Below, one piece after another: positions 60,960-64,000 of a DNA stretch of 64,000 bases; position 1 is the first letter of the stretch, and every line of letters starts with the position of its first letter. A program made the translations under genes and the position numbers. The notes under the pieces are model-generated. The model did no database searches. It was not told where the DNA came from and was given only the letters and a program-made list of their open reading frames with translations. Source of the DNA: Panorpa germanica (taxonomy: Eukaryota > Arthropoda > Insecta > Mecoptera > Panorpidae); the NCBI GenBank assembly GCA_963678705.1, contig OY783223.1, positions 5,890,001 through 5,954,000 on the forward strand, given 5' to 3'.

Positions 60960-61350
60960 AACACATAAGTTTGATTAAAAATTTACAATTCCTAAAATAA
61001 AATTTCTTTTTATACATTTAAAGTAAACTATTTATTTTATCAAAAAAACATTCAAATTAAAGTTGCAGAACGTTAAAAATTCTTTTAAATGACATATTAT
61101 ATGTTTATACGCTGTAATGGGTTTAAGAAATATGGGCGCTGTATGAAATGATTAATTTTTAATGAAGTGCTCTGATTTAAAGCGGTGCAGCTCAATATCT
61201 AATAAAGATACAAAAAAATGTTGTATGCACAAATTATAGGAAATTGAGTTCTCTACCAGATTGATAATAACTATTTTTATCATAGGACCTTCTGGTAACG
61301 AGATATTGAGTAAAAACCGTTTTCAGTTGCCATTTTTTCAAAATGGCGAC
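60960..61350 (-). repeat. Family F dispersed repeat, copy 3
   Basis: Its reverse complement aligns with 32980-33430: GCGGTGCAGCTCAATATCTA and GATTGATAATAACTATTTTT are the complements of the shared blocks. Confidence 0.65.
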
Positions 61351-61599
61351 GTCAGAAGATGTCTCACTATGGGAATTCACGTTACGACTATAAACTTTAA
61401 AAACATATCTAAAAATTAGAACTACCAGACTCGATATAACGCAAAAGTAGCTTGCTTCTCTATATTATCTCGAAACAGTTCAAATCTATAGCATTTTAGT
61501 GTAGATATTATTTTTATGGAATAGTTGGAGTATTCTCGTATCATGTTATGAAAGTTTGCTTGAAATTAGAACACGTTCCTTGGTTTTCCATGTTATCAT

Positions 61600-62320
61600 T
61601 CTAAACTAGGTCTTCTGGACGAAACACATGCCCTGGAAGCTGTATTCTAGTGATGGTGGAGCCTTGAAGCTGGAGGGTTGAATTTGATTCTGTTGAAACC
61701 AGGTCGCTCGGCAACTTCCCTCATCCCCTAACATCACAATACAAACTGTATCCGCCAGGGTAGTCAAATTTAGTTCCGGTTCCTTCACTACTAAATTCTT
61801 TTTTCTTACTTTATTATAAATGGAATGTGAATTACTTTTTAAGAGGTGTTTTTAGAAACTGGGTACACAGAGGTACAGCTGGATAAATTTTGAGTTTTGT
61901 TTTTCATACTACGCATACTAGGCATATCAGAGTAGATTGAATTTAGACTAGATAGTATAGGTATTCAAAAACTGTTGAAGTCCCCTGTACATAAACCCTC
62001 TTCTCACTTCTCCTCTTCTAGCATACGTCCCCCTCATTTACCACCACCGATCCATCTTCCAGCGCTTCCTCGTCCAACTCCCTTTGATTCATGTCCTCCT
62101 CGAGCTGTGTAAATGGAACATTACCTCTACACCCTTTAGCCTTCCCTCATCCTCGTTCCTCCTTCAAGAGCAGGTAGGCAAGGTGGTAGCACCAGCAGTG
62201 CGATCAAGGATAGAAGTTTTGGGGATGGTTTTTTAGGTGCTACGTTTGATATCCGTAGGCCGTAGGTTGTAGGGATATTAGAACCAGTCAGGAGGTGGCG
62301 CTACGGACGCCCTACAGACG
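61600..62320. other. Mixed-composition, GC-richer stretch
   Basis: Includes a 60-codon minus-strand ORF (61788-61606) and a C-rich block (61980-62165) ending in CAG/GTAGGC. No domain or gene model could be supported. Confidence 0.3.
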
Positions 62321-63489
62321 GAACACAAAGATAAATTGACCGGATGAGGAATGCTTGTAATTATGTTTCAAGCTTTTTGAGCGAGAAATCTTTTGTACGT
62401 CAAACTAATTAAATAACATTGGCTATGTCACTTGCTATATCACTTTGTTATGATTGGGCTAGGTTTTAATGGCAATAATTGTTGAAAAAGAATTCTCGAT
62501 TCCCTTCCAGCAGAATTTACGAAAGAACAAGTAAAGAAGGATGGCTTCAGGAAAGAAGGAAATCCAATACTGATCTTTGAGCAATTTTTTATGAGCAAAT
62601 GTATTATTCCAAGACGGTTCTAGAAAAGTAATATTTGATAGTTTTCCCCTATAGATTTGTGTTATCAGGGGTTGGTTTTTCTTACATTCCTTCTAAGGTA
62701 TTGATTGAATCAAGAAGCAGGGGAACTAGAAGGGAGGATAAGGTGTTGGTGGGGTAGTGAGGAAGTGCCCTATTTTCCAAACAGTCGCTGAGATGAACTG
62801 ATTAGCTCTATGACCCAACTCTTTTGACAGGGAAAGTGGAAACTAGGTCACATCCTTATTTCCCGGGGATATTATATATGAGAATTTCCTCGTCCTCGGA
62901 TGGAAACATGTTTTGATATTATTGTACATTATTTCTATATTGTAACTTTCTAGGTTTTTAGGTTAATCGAAAATGTGAAGTATGCAGTTATGAAGATGAA
63001 AAGAATTGTCTTAAATGTGATGGAAACCATAGAGTTGTATTTGATGTTGGAATTAATTAACTTGTTTAATATACAACTATTCTGCTAAACATAGTTACAC
63101 CAGGGTTCCCACTTCTGAGTTTTTTATTGTCATCTAGGTGAATAGGTTTTTTCTTATTGAAATATGTAATTATATAAAAACTATGCTAACTACAAATAAT
63201 TGATTTCGACATGATGTAACAAGAGGGAGTAGAGGAGAGCGATTGTGAAGAAACTGTAAAATTTGTGTGACCTAATTTATTGATGATCTGTTAATACCAG
63301 ATTGTTTTTGGTCGCTTTCTCATTTATACAGTGAGGGCTGGCTACACTTGCCGTTTGATGGAGAAATTTTCAAGAGGATCAATCGATAGAAGATTAGGGT
63401 AAGGCCTATACGATCCAATAGTGATAAGAGAGAGATTATTTTCAGCATTTCTACCAATAAATAAGACGTTTAGCTTGTATACTATAAAC

Positions 63490-63640
63490 TAAATTAACAC
63501 AATTAGCTTGTAGTAAGCTATCAAGTGTGAAACTGCACTGCAAGACAATTCCTACATTGAAAAATACCTCAGATTTAGCTTGTGGCAAGCTAGTACGTAC
63601 GAATCTTACATTGCAAGACAATTTTCTACTTGGGTTACTT
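63490..63640 (-). repeat. Family D hairpin microrepeat, two tandem units (inverted)
   Basis: TTAGCTTGTAGTAAGCTA...CACTGCAAGACAATT and, ~90 bp on, TTAGCTTGTGGCAAGCTA...TTGCAAGACAATT. Reverse complement of the 48.2-kb units, with the same two-unit spacing. Confidence 0.57.
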
Positions 63641-64000
63641 TAGCTTCAATGAAATATGAAGAAGACCTTCCTTATCTGTAACCTAATGGACGTATAAGGA
63701 TATATATATAATAACTTAATGCAAGAAAAACTTTCTTCAGAATCAAATTTCCGAAAAACTTTTCCACACACACAAGTACATACAAAAATATAATATAACT
63801 TAGTATTAAATTTTCCATCGGTCGTTCTTGTTTTTTTTCTCAGTGTGGCATTAGCTTTCGCAGTGTTTTGTTATTATTCTAGGGTGTGTTATGGGGTTGC
63901 GGATTATTACCTATCTCTTTCTATCACAACAACCTTTAAATCTATCTATCTCACTCTATTTCAGCATCTCAAATATATAACTCAATATTCTATCTCTTTC

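Overview
The window is AT-rich animal nuclear DNA, almost certainly insect. It has spliced genes with short GT-AG introns, AATAAA poly(A) signals, a MADF-BESS gene (a family expanded in insects), and many decayed DNA transposons and non-LTR retrotransposons. There are no operons, bacterial-type genes, CRISPR array, rRNA, or tRNA that I could recognise. I cannot fix the insect order from sequence alone.

Layout. Positions 1-5256 hold the last ten coding exons of CNOT1/Not1, the scaffold of the CCR4-NOT mRNA deadenylase complex. It is on the + strand, open at the window edge, and spliced in frame to a stop at 5254-5256. From 5.4 kb to about 25 kb there is no further confident gene. This stretch is built from repeats: a ~620-bp terminal-inverted-repeat MITE (called family A here; six copies between 6 and 16.5 kb and a seventh at 53.7 kb), a second MITE (family B) nested in one copy, two inverted fragments of a PIF/Harbinger-like ORF (12.3 and 14.6 kb), and LINE 3' ends. 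A compact MADF-BESS regulator gene lies at 25082-26820 (two coding exons). Its intron carries a 45-bp-arm hairpin.

From 27 to 64 kb the sequence is again repeats: a RNase-H-bearing LINE fragment at 28.7-29.4 kb, two adjacent LINE tails with perfect target-site duplications at 48.9-49.5 kb, foldback MITEs (42.4, 43.9 and 57.8 kb), and a probable non-autonomous Helitron (58751-59471). Several GC/CpG-richer islands (14.7, 32.3, 38.0, 40.1, 57.5, 60.0 and 62.0 kb) may be promoter or exon remnants. I could not tie them to genes.

Functionally, only CNOT1 (mRNA decay scaffold) and the MADF-BESS protein (probable DNA-binding regulator) are confident host genes, and nothing indicates that they act together. 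Weaker gene-like signals are a canonical RFX X-box at 6909-6921 followed by short open segments, an exon-like block at 17375-17570, and one at 57312-57435. I found no convincing new multi-gene system. The best leads are structural: the intron hairpin, the back-to-back LINE insertions, the Helitron, and several apparently unnamed MITE or hairpin repeat families. Family letters (A, B, C and so on) are labels used only here. All similarities were judged by eye.
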